A stretch of DNA of 64,000 bases from Legionella gratiana. GTDB taxonomy: Bacteria > Pseudomonadota > Gammaproteobacteria > Legionellales > Legionellaceae. A program made the translations under genes and the position numbers. Below are positions 38,208 through 48,138 of the stretch, in pieces. Under the pieces are notes generated by a model. The model was not told the DNA's origin. It searched no databases and saw only the letters and a program-made list of their open reading frames with translations. Each line of letters starts with the position of its first letter. Positions within the stretch are counted from its first letter, which is position 1. The stretch lies in assembly GCF_001467695.1 (NCBI RefSeq), contig NZ_LNYE01000006.1, forward strand, positions 124,001 to 188,000, in the 5' to 3' direction.

Positions 38208-41012
38208 TTACCCCAACAAAGCTTGTTCCACTAAAGCTTGCTGTTGTGCTGTATGTAGTGCTGGACTTCCTACAGCCGGCGCTGCAGCAGAGTCTCTACC
38301 TGCATAATGCAATGTTTGTCCAGAAGACAAACAATCTCTTATATTATGCTGAGAAGAATACCAAATCCCCTGGTTTTGTGGTTCTTCTTGGCACCAAATT
38401 ATTTCTTTTGCTTTAGGATATTTATTGAGCTCAACAGTAAGTGATTTCTTAGGGAACGGGTATAATTGCTCTAGACGAATCAGCGCAATATGATTCAACT
38501 CCTTATCACGACGCATTTGTAGTAAGTCATAATAAACCTTCCCGCAGCATAGCACTATTCGAGTAATTTTTTGCGCCTTTAAATCATCAACTTCAGGAAT
38601 AACGGTATTAAATTTTCCTTTAAACAAATCTTCTAAAGGAGAAACAGCTAGCTTATGACGCAATAAGCTCTTTGGCGTCATCACGATTAACGGTTTCCGG
38701 AAATTACGAATGACTTGTCTACGCAATAAATGGAAAATCTGTGCAGGAGTTGTTGGGGTACATACCTGTATATTATGCTGGGCACAAAGTTGCATATAGC
38801 GCTCCAAACGAGCCGATGAATGTTCTGGCCCCTGTCCTTCATAGCCATGGGGCAATAACATGACTAAACCGCACAATCGTCCCCACTTTTGTTCTCCTGA
38901 GCTGATAAATTGGTCAATAACAACCTGAGCACCATTCGCAAAATCACCAAACTGGGCTTCCCACAACACCAAAAAATTAGGATTGGAAGAAGCATATCCG
39001 TACTCAAAAGCCAGCACGGCTTCTTCAGAAAGTACTGAATCAATCACAGAAAAAGGACGGCTCAGTTCATTCGTTACATTTTCTAAAGGAATGAAGGTAT
39101 CACCAGTCTCAGCATCATGTAATATAGCATGGCGATGAGCAAACGTTCCCCGTCCTGAGTCCTGGCCCGATAAACGTACACCATAACCTTCCTGAACTAG
39201 GCTTGCATAAGCCATAGTTTCAGCATATCCCCAATTCATCGGCAACTCACCGGCTGTCATTTTATCACGTTCATTTAACAAACGCTGGACCACTGGATGT
39301 AATGTAAACCCTTTAGGTAACTTACTTAATTGTTTCGCCAACTTTTGTAAATTGGCTTTAGAAATTGTGGTATCGGCTTTATCTGTCCATTTTGCATCAA
39401 TGTACGGAGTCCAATCACTCGCATATTTTCCTTCATAATCGCCATGTACCAAATCAACAACGGCTTTGCCTTTATCCAGGCCATCTCGATACGCATCTAC
39501 TAATTGTTCAGCATCTTTACTCGTTAATAACTTTTCTTTAATGAGTTGATCGGCATAGATTTCTCGTAAAGGGCGCATCGATTTAATTTTTTGATACATT
39601 GCAGGTTGCGTTACTGCGGGCTCATCTGCTTCATTATGCCCATGTCTTCTGTAACATACGAGATCAATGACCACATCGCGTTTGAATTTCATCCTAAAAT
39701 CAAATGCTAACTGAGTGGCGAATACCACTGCTTCAGGATCATCACCATTCACGTGAATCACGGGTGCCTGAACCATTTTAGCAACATCAGTACAGTATAA
39801 AGTCGAACGAGCATCTAAAGGATTACTGGTTGTAAAACCTATTTGATTGTTGATAACGATATGAACTGTTCCACCAGTACAATAACCTCGAGACTGAGAA
39901 AAATTAAACGTTTCCATTACGACTCCTTGACCAGCGAATGCTGCATCTCCGTGAACAACAATGGGAACTACTTTTTCTTTTTTGTCTAAATCATTGCGTC
40001 GTGTTTGGCGAGCACGTACAGAACCCTCGACTACTGGACCAATAATTTCTAAATGAGAGGGATTAAATGCTAATGCTAAATGAACCACCGAGCCTGAGTT
40101 TGTTTTTATATCTGATGAAAAACCCAAATGATACTTCACATCTCCAGTGCGCTCAGATTTGATTTTTCCTTCAAATTCTTGAAAAAGAGCGTTTGGTTCC
40201 TTACCTAATACATTAACAAGAACATTTAAACGTCCTCGATGTGCCATACCGATAATCAATTCCTTAACATTATCTCTTCCAGCACATTGAATAATTTCCT
40301 TCATCATAGGGATTAAAGAATCGCCTCCCTCAAGAGAAAATCGCTTTTGCCCAACATAACGAGTACCTAAATAGCGCTCCAAACCATCAGCAGCAATCAA
40401 ATCTTTTAGAATTTCTATTTTCTTTGGGATATCTAAAGTTGGACGACCACGTACAGACTCCATACGCTCTTGCAACCATTCTGTTTCTTTACTATCAGAA
40501 ATGTGCATGTACTCAATACCAATGCTGCCACAATATGTTTGTCGAAGTGCTTGGTATATTTCATCCAATGTCATTTCGGGTCCATTAAAAGTGGTTCCTG
40601 CAAAAAACTTACGATTCTTATCCGCATCGGACAAATGGTGATAATCCAATTCCAGTGCGGGAACTGGCAAACGTTCCGTCATTTCCAACGGGTCTAATTT
40701 GGCAGCATGATGTCCCATTGATCGATATGCATTGATCAAATGTGCAATTCGAAATTGTTGATTGTCTGATGATTGAACAATGGGTATTGCTTTTTTATCC
40801 GCATTCTGCAAAAAATACTCGCGGATATCTCTATGTGAATACTCTTGTTCCGCATTATTAACCTTGGGCAGCGCACTGAACACTGCTCGCCAATCTGCTG
40901 AAACCGAACTTGGATCAGCAAGATAATCCTCATAAAGACTATCAATATAAGCCATACTTCCACCAGACAAATAGGAAGAAGCCCATTCATTTTGCAGATT
41001 GGAACTGCTCAT
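38208..41012 (-). CDS. 2-oxoglutarate dehydrogenase E1
   Basis: This 934-residue thiamine diphosphate enzyme decarboxylates 2-oxoglutarate. It shows the N-terminal SSYLSGGSMAYIDSLYEDYL signature, IIGMAHRGRLNVLVN, HGDAAFAGQGVVMET (ThDP and Mg binding) and NPNFLVLWEAQFGDFANGAQ. The length is normal. It lies 34 bases after sdhB in one operon. E3 (lpd) is not in the window. Confidence 0.97.
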   Translation of the reverse strand: MSSSNLQNEWASSYLSGGSMAYIDSLYEDYLADPSSVSADWRAVFSALPKVNNAEQEYSHRDIREYFLQNADKKAIPIVQSSDNQQFRIAHLINAYRSMGHHAAKLDPLEMTERLPVPALELDYHHLSDADKNRKFFAGTTFNGPEMTLDEIYQALRQTYCGSIGIEYMHISDSKETEWLQERMESVRGRPTLDIPKKIEILKDLIAADGLERYLGTRYVGQKRFSLEGGDSLIPMMKEIIQCAGRDNVKELIIGMAHRGRLNVLVNVLGKEPNALFQEFEGKIKSERTGDVKYHLGFSSDIKTNSGSVVHLALAFNPSHLEIIGPVVEGSVRARQTRRNDLDKKEKVVPIVVHGDAAFAGQGVVMETFNFSQSRGYCTGGTVHIVINNQIGFTTSNPLDARSTLYCTDVAKMVQAPVIHVNGDDPEAVVFATQLAFDFRMKFKRDVVIDLVCYRRHGHNEADEPAVTQPAMYQKIKSMRPLREIYADQLIKEKLLTSKDAEQLVDAYRDGLDKGKAVVDLVHGDYEGKYASDWTPYIDAKWTDKADTTISKANLQKLAKQLSKLPKGFTLHPVVQRLLNERDKMTAGELPMNWGYAETMAYASLVQEGYGVRLSGQDSGRGTFAHRHAILHDAETGDTFIPLENVTNELSRPFSVIDSVLSEEAVLAFEYGYASSNPNFLVLWEAQFGDFANGAQVVIDQFISSGEQKWGRLCGLVMLLPHGYEGQGPEHSSARLERYMQLCAQHNIQVCTPTTPAQIFHLLRRQVIRNFRKPLIVMTPKSLLRHKLAVSPLEDLFKGKFNTVIPEVDDLKAQKITRIVLCCGKVYYDLLQMRRDKELNHIALIRLEQLYPFPKKSLTVELNKYPKAKEIIWCQEEPQNQGIWYSSQHNIRDCLSSGQTLHYAGRDSAAAPAVGSPALHTAQQQALVEQALLG

Positions 41013-41046
41013 TTTTTCTCTCTCCTAAGGGGCAAAAAACAGTATA

Positions 41047-41769
41047 TTAAGTTTCTTGTGTTAACATCTGTACACGAATATCTGCAATCGCTTTTGTTGG
41101 ATTAAGTCCCTTAGGACAAACATTCGTACAATTCATAATACTGCGACAACGGAATACACTGAAAGGATCCTGCAATTTATCCAAGCGCTGTGTTGTTGCT
41201 GTATCTCGGCTATCCGCTAAAAACCGTCTTGCCTGTAATAATCCAGCAGGTCCCACAAATTTTTCTGGATTCCACCAAAATGAAGGACATGAACTAGTAC
41301 AACATGCACATAAAATGCATTCATATAATCCATCAAGCTGTGCTCGTTCTTCTGGAGATTGTAATCGTTCTCGAGCGGGAGCCACTTCATCATTTTGTAA
41401 ATACGGTTCTATACGTTCATATTGTTGATAAAATTGAGACATATCAACAGCTAAATCTCTAATCACTGGAAACCCTGGCAAAGGACGAAGCACTACTTTA
41501 TCGGTCTGCAATTGAGAGACATGAGTAATACATGCTAATCCATTGGTGCCATTAATATTCATACCGTCGGAACCACATACTCCTTCACGACAAGAACGTC
41601 GGTAAGTAATGGAAGGATCCTGCTCTGCTTTCAAACGCTCGAGTAATGTAAGTAACATAGGATCACTTTTGACTGGGATTTCCAGTTCATAATCTTTCAT
41701 ATATGGCTTAGCATCCACCTCAGGATTATAGCGATATATTGATACGGTCAACTTTCTACTATCTGCCAT
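41047..41769 (-). CDS. Succinate dehydrogenase iron-sulfur subunit
   Basis: This 240-residue subunit has all three clusters. The 2Fe-2S ligands are in CREGVCGSDGMNINGTNGLAC (split here as CREGVCGSDG then LAC). The 4Fe-4S ligands are in CILCACCTSSCPSFWW. The 3Fe-4S ligands are in CRSIMNCTNVCPKGLNP. It passes electrons from SdhA flavin to quinone. It lies 14 bases after sdhA. Confidence 0.97.
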   Translation of the reverse strand: MADSRKLTVSIYRYNPEVDAKPYMKDYELEIPVKSDPMLLTLLERLKAEQDPSITYRRSCREGVCGSDGMNINGTNGLACITHVSQLQTDKVVLRPLPGFPVIRDLAVDMSQFYQQYERIEPYLQNDEVAPARERLQSPEERAQLDGLYECILCACCTSSCPSFWWNPEKFVGPAGLLQARRFLADSRDTATTQRLDKLQDPFSVFRCRSIMNCTNVCPKGLNPTKAIADIRVQMLTQET

Positions 41770-41783
41770 GTAATGTATCCTCT

Positions 41784-43553
41784 TTAGTAAACACGCTCTT
41801 TGGGCATAAAAGGCTCGACATGCTTAGGTGATGCATTAACTGGTCTAAAATCAATTGTCTCACCTTCCTCAAAATAAAGCGTATGTTTAATCCAGTTCTT
41901 ATCATCTCGCTTTGGATAATCTTCTCGGCTATGTGCTCCACGGCTTTCGGTACGTACCATAGCAGAATGAGCTGTAGCATATGCAGTTGCCATTAAATTA
42001 TCCAACTCCAATGCACTCACTCGTTCCGTATTAAATACGTTACTTTTATCTTCCAATTTAGCGCTTGCTAAACGCTCACGTAACGCTTGCAGACGTTTTA
42101 ATCCTGATGCCATAACCTCGCCCGTACGGAATACACCAAAATCCTCTTGCATCACGCGCTGCATTTCATCATGAATTACGGCAGGACTTTCGCCCTCTTT
42201 TGAATTATTCCAGCGGTTATAGCGCTCTAAGGACGGAGCAATATCATCATCACTAATATAGGCCACCTCAGGTAATTGGTTTGATTGCCATAATTCTTCC
42301 ACATGTAAGCCCGCTGCTCGCCCAAATACAACCAAATCAAGTAAGGAATTACCGCCTAAACGATTCGCACCATGAACGGATACACAAGCACACTCACCCA
42401 CAGCATACAAACCTTCCACTAGATGTTCTTTGCCTTTGGTTTTGGTAATAACCTGTCCATACATATTGGTAGGAATCCCCCCCATACTGTAGTGGCACGT
42501 AGGAACAACCGGAATGGGTTCAACAATAGGGTCAATACCAGCGAATTTAAGAGAAAGCTCACGAATTCCAGGCAAACGTGACTTAATAAGATCTGCACCT
42601 AAATGATCTAACTTTAATTTAACATGATCAATACCTTTAGGATCAAACCCTTTTCCTGCTCGTATTTCTAAAGCCATAGAACGCGCAACAACATCTCGAG
42701 AAGCTAAATCTTTAACTCGCGGCGCATAACGTTCCATGAAACGTTCACCATCTTTGTTAATCAAATAACCACCTTCACCACGACATCCTTCCGTCACTAA
42801 AACACCTGCTCCAGCGATTCCCGTAGGATGAAATTGCCACATTTCCATATCTTGTAAAGGGATACCAGCTCTTAGTGCCATACCATACCCATCACCAGTA
42901 TTGATAAAGGCGTTGGTTGTCGATTGATAAATACGACCTGCCCCACCAGTAGCCAGAATACACACCCGTGCTTGAAAGAAAACTATTTCACCAGTTTCAA
43001 TACACATTGCGGTAACACCAGAAATGCGTCCCTGTGAATCTTTAACTAAATCAAGGGCATACCATTCACTGAATACATGTGTTTTTGCTTTCAAATTTTG
43101 CTGATAAAGAGTGTGGAGCAAAGCATGACCTGTTCTATCCGCGGCAGCACAAGTACGCGCTGCTTGTTCACCACCAAAATTTTTAGATTGGCCGCCAAAC
43201 TGACGCTGATAGATTTTACCATTGTCCATACGTGAGAATGGCAGTCCCATATGCTCTAGTTCATAGACAGCTTCGGGACCTGTTTTACAAAGATATTCGA
43301 TTGAATCCTGATCACCAATATAATCAGCCCCTTTCACGGTATCATACATATGCCAACGCCAATCATCGTCATGTGCATTTCCTAACGCACAAGTAATACC
43401 TCCTTGTGCTGAAACGGTATGTGAGCGGGTTGGAAATACTTTAGATAAGAGTGCAACTTTTAAACCCGAATTAGCCATTTGCAGCGAAGCACGCATTCCA
43501 GCTCCACCTGCACCTATAATTACTGCATCAAATTTATTACGTGCAATTGCCAT
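41784..43553 (-). CDS. Succinate dehydrogenase flavoprotein subunit
   Basis: This 589-residue subunit has [17 protein letters not shown] (FAD site), [16 protein letters not shown] with the covalent-flavin histidine, [23 protein letters not shown], and [18 protein letters not shown] at the end. It oxidises succinate to fumarate. It starts one base beyond the sdhD stop. Confidence 0.98.
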   Translation of the reverse strand: MAIARNKFDAVIIGAGGAGMRASLQMANSGLKVALLSKVFPTRSHTVSAQGGITCALGNAHDDDWRWHMYDTVKGADYIGDQDSIEYLCKTGPEAVYELEHMGLPFSRMDNGKIYQRQFGGQSKNFGGEQAARTCAAADRTGHALLHTLYQQNLKAKTHVFSEWYALDLVKDSQGRISGVTAMCIETGEIVFFQARVCILATGGAGRIYQSTTNAFINTGDGYGMALRAGIPLQDMEMWQFHPTGIAGAGVLVTEGCRGEGGYLINKDGERFMERYAPRVKDLASRDVVARSMALEIRAGKGFDPKGIDHVKLKLDHLGADLIKSRLPGIRELSLKFAGIDPIVEPIPVVPTCHYSMGGIPTNMYGQVITKTKGKEHLVEGLYAVGECACVSVHGANRLGGNSLLDLVVFGRAAGLHVEELWQSNQLPEVAYISDDDIAPSLERYNRWNNSKEGESPAVIHDEMQRVMQEDFGVFRTGEVMASGLKRLQALRERLASAKLEDKSNVFNTERVSALELDNLMATAYATAHSAMVRTESRGAHSREDYPKRDDKNWIKHTLYFEEGETIDFRPVNASPKHVEPFMPKERVY

Positions 43554-43554
43554 A

Positions 43555-43902
43555 CTACCGCCCCCAAAGGATCATTAAGCCCCAGATAAACTGACCAAGG
43601 AGCCATAAAACAACTATCATTTGCACTGATACACGCAGCACAGTACATTTCATATAATCTGTAGTCACTGTCCAAATACCTATCCAAGCATGCAATGAAA
43701 GAGCAAATAAGGCAATTATAGATGCAACCTGAACTACGATATTAGAAAACAGAGCATGCCATTGAGCAAAACTCAACTCAGGATGAGATAACAAAAAACC
43801 AACTATAAAAATAAAGTACACAGCAAAATAAACCGCGGTCACTCGTTGAATCAACCAATCTTTTAACCCATTACCCGTCAAGCTAGTGACATTAGTTACC
43901 AT
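43555..43902 (-). CDS. Succinate dehydrogenase membrane anchor SdhD
   Basis: This 115-residue protein has three membrane helices. It carries [20 protein letters not shown] at the start and [16 protein letters not shown], the latter with the haem and quinone-site context. It overlaps sdhC by 7 bases and precedes sdhA by one base. Confidence 0.94.
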   Translation of the reverse strand: MVTNVTSLTGNGLKDWLIQRVTAVYFAVYFIFIVGFLLSHPELSFAQWHALFSNIVVQVASIIALFALSLHAWIGIWTVTTDYMKCTVLRVSVQMIVVLWLLGQFIWGLMILWGR

Positions 43903-44270
43903 ATCCAGATTCCTAGAAAAATTGTCAAAATAGCGGCAAGAACAATGACTAAAACAGCCGAATTCCGGCCAGCATTAAGATGCTCACCAAACCCCATATC
44001 CATCAAAAGATGCCTGATTCCGGCAAGCAAATGGTAAATCATAGCCGCCCCAAATACCCACACTAGTATTTTATAACTTGGATGAGATAATAAGTTTTTC
44101 ACATGAATGAACGTTTCTTCTGATTGTATTGATTGCCCCAAAATAAATAACATAATGGGTAATAATAAAAACAAAACCACCCCTGAAAGCCGATGCAATA
44201 TAGAAGCTATTGCCATTGGGGGATATTTCAAACTCGCCAAATCCAGATTAATGGGTCTTTTTTTATTCAC
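43896..44270 (-). CDS. Succinate dehydrogenase cytochrome b subunit SdhC
   Basis: This 124-residue protein has three membrane helices. It carries RPINLDLASLKYPPMAIASI, HRLSGV (quinone site Ser/Arg) and YHLLAGIRHLLMDMG with the haem ligand histidine. It is the first gene of the eight-gene sdhCDAB-sucABCD operon. The promoter should lie in the 200-base gap upstream. Confidence 0.95.
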   Translation of the reverse strand: MNKKRPINLDLASLKYPPMAIASILHRLSGVVLFLLLPIMLFILGQSIQSEETFIHVKNLLSHPSYKILVWVFGAAMIYHLLAGIRHLLMDMGFGEHLNAGRNSAVLVIVLAAILTIFLGIWIW

Positions 44271-44473
44271 TGTAGGTTTCTTCCTTAATTAGAGAAAGTT
44301 ATTAAATAAAGTACAAATGCGAGTATAGCACTCTGTTTTTATCACGCAAGATTAAGTCTCTATGGAATTTGAATAAAAGTAAACAGTATCCCTATTTTGA
44401 ACAATTTTTTATTAAATCTTCTTGGCTTACATGTCGCACCAATGTAGAAGGATTTTTGCAGTTAGAATAATTT

Positions 44474-45100
44474 TTATCGCTTAGGAGATGAAGAGCCTGA
44501 ATTATGGGGTTGTTTGTATGTATCTCTTGGGGCTTCAGGGGGATAGCCGTATTTATCTGCATTTTGTTTCACAATTTGTAAATAACGTTCACCCCATTCA
44601 CCTGGATCAAAGTTCGTTACTACCACGTTGTAAGCCAAGTTGATAATTGATTCAAAAGCCTTTCTTTGTGCCAGCAAATGTCCGCCAAAAGATACTTGTA
44701 CTTCCGTTTCTGTGGTAATACCTTCGTTTTTCAAACGCTCAACCAAAAGGTAAATCATTTTTTCTATGGTCATATAGAGTTTATACATAGACATGCCCGC
44801 GCTAAGCATGTCTACACTTTTAGAAGTAGATAATTTTGATCCTGCATCATGGATAGGATATACAAATTCATATTCATCTGTATCTGGAATGAGTTCAGGC
44901 TTAATAATCGCTGGAGGTGAAATAATATCAATAAACGGAGACACGATATATAACTGAAAATCAGCCCAACGCCACCAAAGTTGATAAACTCGCTCAACCA
45001 TAGCGACCGGATCATTTAAATCTGCCTCCATTTCTAATCGACGCTTATCTATATCGATACCAATTGTTGGAGTTTCAGGTGTATCAGTATTATCAACCAT
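44474..45100 (-). CDS. Conserved hypothetical protein with acidic N-terminus
   Basis: This 208-residue protein has an acidic N-terminal part (ETPTIGIDIDKRRLEMEADL) and aromatic-rich YQLWWRWADFQLYIVSPFID. A helical middle (MSMYKLYMTIEKMIYLLVER) follows, with a Ser/Pro/Lys tail. There is no signal peptide. I do not recognise the family. It sits between the TCA operon and feoC on the same strand, about 125 bases from feoC. Confidence 0.75.
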   Translation of the reverse strand: MVDNTDTPETPTIGIDIDKRRLEMEADLNDPVAMVERVYQLWWRWADFQLYIVSPFIDIISPPAIIKPELIPDTDEYEFVYPIHDAGSKLSTSKSVDMLSAGMSMYKLYMTIEKMIYLLVERLKNEGITTETEVQVSFGGHLLAQRKAFESIINLAYNVVVTNFDPGEWGERYLQIVKQNADKYGYPPEAPRDTYKQPHNSGSSSPKR

Positions 45101-45225
45101 TTATTTGTCACATAAAAACAAGCTTATAAGTCTATATTAGCTCAAATTTCGCCAAGGGGCACGTAAGATAAAGTTGCCTAAGTAAAAAATCTGTAAAAAT
45201 AATCATAAGCAAATCTTTTTCAAAA

Positions 45226-45441
45226 TTAAAGATACTGATAATACTCAGGTTCATGGGTTCGACATTTAAAGCAGGTGTTTTTACATTGTACCTGTTCCTG
45301 ACACTTACGGATGACACCCTTGTCGATCCATTGATGAAGCATCGGTTGTAATGCGGAGAAGTCTAAATGAAACTCTCTACTTAATTGTTGCGTACTTACT
45401 ACACCTTCTCGACGAATATAATCACGTATTTGCAACAGCAT
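45226..45441 (-). CDS. FeoC-like iron-sulfur winged-helix protein
   Basis: This 71-residue protein has a winged-helix start (MLLQIRDYIRREGVVSTQQL, then SREFHLDFSALQPMLHQWI) and a cysteine cluster CQEQVQCKNTCFKC. This is the FeoC pattern, which may bind a Fe-S cluster and regulate FeoB turnover. It overlaps the feoB 3' end by 20 bases. Confidence 0.85.
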   Translation of the reverse strand: MLLQIRDYIRREGVVSTQQLSREFHLDFSALQPMLHQWIDKGVIRKCQEQVQCKNTCFKCRTHEPEYYQYL

Positions 45442-47674
45442 TAGTTCTCCTCATACTTCGTTTTTTAAGAATGCCTAACACGATAATAAAAAACAAAACA
45501 AATAAAGATACAATAATCCAAGAACTATTTAGTTCTGAAGCTTGAATCCATTTGGCCACTTGATAAAATAAAACCGCAGTCATATAAGCAACAACAAAAG
45601 ACCAAATTACTGAAACCCACATCAACTTTCTATTTGCTTCTTGTCTAATTACAGCCATAGTAGACACGCAAGGAATATAAAGAAGAACAAAAAGTAAATA
45701 AGCAAAGGCACCGATTTGGCCATCAAAGCGTTGTACCATAATTCCATATACAGATTGAGATACAGGGCTATCTGCAGCACTTGCTAATACAGGGTTTGCT
45801 AATGCAGAGCCTAATTGTGATAAATTCACAGGAATAGACCAAAAAGCTGCCTTAATACCCGCCCAAAGATCAAAATGTGCTGTAGCGATCTCACTTACAT
45901 GACCGACTTGAGCATAGAGTGAATTTAGTGTGCCCACTACTACTTCTTTAGCCAACATACCCGTTAGCAATCCTACGGTTGCAGGCCAATTATCTTGATG
46001 AATGCCCATAGGTGTAAATAAAGGAGTAATCCATTGCCCCATTAAAGACAATAATGATTGTGTACTGGCCTCACCTGAATTAATTCCTCCATCAAGGGTA
46101 ATAGCATTTAAACCACCCAAAAGAACACAAATAGGTAGAATTAATTTTCCTGCACGCAGTACAAAAAAACGCAACCGCATCAATGTTTCTTTAAATAAGC
46201 GTTTCAATGCGGGCTTATGATAAGCGGGAAGCTCCAAAATCAATGGAGATGCATGCCCTTTTAAAGTGGATTTTCGCAGTATGAACCCTGTTAACACAGC
46301 CATTAAGATACCGATAATGTATAAAGAAAAGACAATATTTTGACCGCCAGAGGGAAAAAATGCAGCAACAAATACCGCATAAATAGCCAAACGAGCACTG
46401 CATGACATAAAGGGGCTCATCATTACAGTTAATAACCGATCACGCTCTGAATCTAAGGTACGCGCAGCCATGATGGCTGGTACGTTGCAGCCAAAACCAA
46501 CAATCATCGGTACAAAAGACTTACCAGGTAACCCCATAGCACGCATGGCTTTATCCACAACAAAAGCAGCTCTTGCCATATATCCTGATGTTTCCAGTAG
46601 CGATAGAAAGAAAAACATTGCGGCAATAACAGGGATAAAAGTAAGTGTTGTATTAATTCCTTTACCCAATCCATTAGCTAATAAAGCAATTAACCAATTC
46701 GGAGCATGAATTTGGTGTAACAGCCAAGCTGTACCCTGTACAAATAGCGTATCTGTACTCATGTCAAAAAAATCCTGAAATGCTCCACCAATATTGATTG
46801 CAAATAAGAACATTAAATACATCATGGCAAAAAATATAGGGAGCGCAAAAAAGCGATGCAATACAATCTTATCGATTTTCGCGGTAAAATGCTCGGTGGC
46901 GTCACTACGCTTTTTCTGAACCGAAATAACGATTTCATGTATTTTCTGATATCGAGCATCGGCCAATAAAATATCTAAATTAGGCTCTTCTTGATTCAAT
47001 GAGGCTAAATCTTTGGGCAATGTCTGCCCCGAGATCAATACGTCCCCTTCAGCCATTCTACGCGCTTGGTAATAAGCAAGAGATTGACTATAACCTTCAT
47101 TAACTAACTTATGTTCCAATGCCATTAATGCTTGTTGTATTGGTTTAGGTAAGGGAAGGGTCAAAGGCATGATAGCTTGTGGCAATTTCAGCAACGCTTG
47201 TTTGAGCAAAGGAATGCCGATCATTTTATGTGCTTGGATTGCAACTACGGGACAACCTAACCATTGAGATAAAGCAGTAGTATCGATGGTTATACCTCGT
47301 TGCTGAGCAATATCCGTCATGTTGAGTGCAAGGATTACTGGTTTACCCAATTCTAGAATTTGACTGGTTAAATATAAGTGTCGCTCAAGATGGCAGGCAT
47401 CGATCACATTAATAATACAATCCGCTTGCATAGAAACAACTGACTGCGCAGCAATTCGCTCATCCTGACTTATTCCATCTGCATTAGCGACTAATGAATA
47501 AACGCCTGGTAAATCAGTTATGCTTATACATTGCTCCTCGAGCAAAAATTCACCGGTTTTCTTTTCAACGGTAACGCCCGGCCAATTTCCTATACGCTGA
47601 TTATCCCCAGTTAATGCATTAAATAAGGTGGTCTTGCCACAATTAGGATTGCCAACGAGTAACACATGAGTCAT
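45422..47674 (-). CDS. Ferrous iron transporter FeoB
   Basis: This 750-residue inner-membrane Fe(II) permease has an N-terminal GTPase with GNPNCGKTTLFNALTG (P-loop), DLPGVYSL and NMTD. It is followed by a helical switch region and about eight to ten membrane helices with two gate motifs and GFGCNVPAIMAARTL. It overlaps feoA by 4 bases and feoC by 20, forming a compact feoABC operon. Confidence 0.97.
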   Translation of the reverse strand: MTHVLLVGNPNCGKTTLFNALTGDNQRIGNWPGVTVEKKTGEFLLEEQCISITDLPGVYSLVANADGISQDERIAAQSVVSMQADCIINVIDACHLERHLYLTSQILELGKPVILALNMTDIAQQRGITIDTTALSQWLGCPVVAIQAHKMIGIPLLKQALLKLPQAIMPLTLPLPKPIQQALMALEHKLVNEGYSQSLAYYQARRMAEGDVLISGQTLPKDLASLNQEEPNLDILLADARYQKIHEIVISVQKKRSDATEHFTAKIDKIVLHRFFALPIFFAMMYLMFLFAINIGGAFQDFFDMSTDTLFVQGTAWLLHQIHAPNWLIALLANGLGKGINTTLTFIPVIAAMFFFLSLLETSGYMARAAFVVDKAMRAMGLPGKSFVPMIVGFGCNVPAIMAARTLDSERDRLLTVMMSPFMSCSARLAIYAVFVAAFFPSGGQNIVFSLYIIGILMAVLTGFILRKSTLKGHASPLILELPAYHKPALKRLFKETLMRLRFFVLRAGKLILPICVLLGGLNAITLDGGINSGEASTQSLLSLMGQWITPLFTPMGIHQDNWPATVGLLTGMLAKEVVVGTLNSLYAQVGHVSEIATAHFDLWAGIKAAFWSIPVNLSQLGSALANPVLASAADSPVSQSVYGIMVQRFDGQIGAFAYLLFVLLYIPCVSTMAVIRQEANRKLMWVSVIWSFVVAYMTAVLFYQVAKWIQASELNSSWIIVSLFVLFFIIVLGILKKRSMRRTNAVANT

Positions 47675-47901
47675 ACATACTCCAAAATCAATTGATTCGC
47701 CTCTTCTTTACGCAAAGTTAAAGCCGTTCCTCTAACTTCAATTTGTATTGGGCAACCTAAAGGAGCAATGCGAACAACTGAAAACTCGGTACCACAAGTT
47801 ACACCTAAAGATAAGAGTCTACGTCGATACTGCATATCCGTTGTGCCAAAACTTGTTAATCGTACTTTATCACCTTGGATTAATTCTGTAATTTTTACCA
47901 T
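47671..47901 (-). CDS. Ferrous iron transport protein FeoA
   Basis: This 76-residue SH3-like protein has MVKITELIQGDKVRLTSFG, the RRLLSLGVTCGTEFSVVRIA core and EVRGTALTLRKEEANQLIL. It probably modulates FeoB activity. It is the first gene of feoABC, preceded by a Fur-like site. Confidence 0.93.
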   Translation of the reverse strand: MVKITELIQGDKVRLTSFGTTDMQYRRRLLSLGVTCGTEFSVVRIAPLGCPIQIEVRGTALTLRKEEANQLILEYV

Positions 47902-47948
47902 GTGCGAACAAGCAAATAACGAAATACACTAATTTTAGCACAAATGGA

Positions 47949-47967
47949 ATCGAGAATCATTCTCAGC
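47949..47967. promoter_or_regulatory. Fur-box-like site upstream of feoA
   Basis: The palindrome gagaatcattctc sits 50 bases upstream of the feoA start. Against the Fur consensus gataatgataatcattatc it keeps the aatcatt core and both flanking tc/ga pairs, with about 12 of 17 matches by eye. Iron repression of feoABC is the expected result. The site is seen; the binding is inferred. Confidence 0.6.
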
Positions 47968-48107
47968 TATGGAAAAAATGATACATTTTTGAATTTGAGA
48001 TGTAAAAATGACATCCAGCAAAACAACAACAAATTTTTGAGAAGCTCTCTCTTCCGGAATACAATGAAAATCTACCCAGATCAATTTACCTGGCTAAACC
48101 TAATTTT

Positions 48108-48138
48108 TAACCTAAATTCGGCAGTTGAATTTAGGTTT
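48108..48138 (-). terminator. Hairpin overlapping the stop of the effector candidate
   Basis: Arms aacctaaattc (48109-48119) and gaatttaggtt (48127-48137) are perfect over 11 bases with loop ggcagtt. The right arm reaches into the TAA stop of the 661-residue gene. The AACCTA start resembles the CCTAG-type hairpins at 2923 and 12419, which also touch stop codons. Confidence 0.55.
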
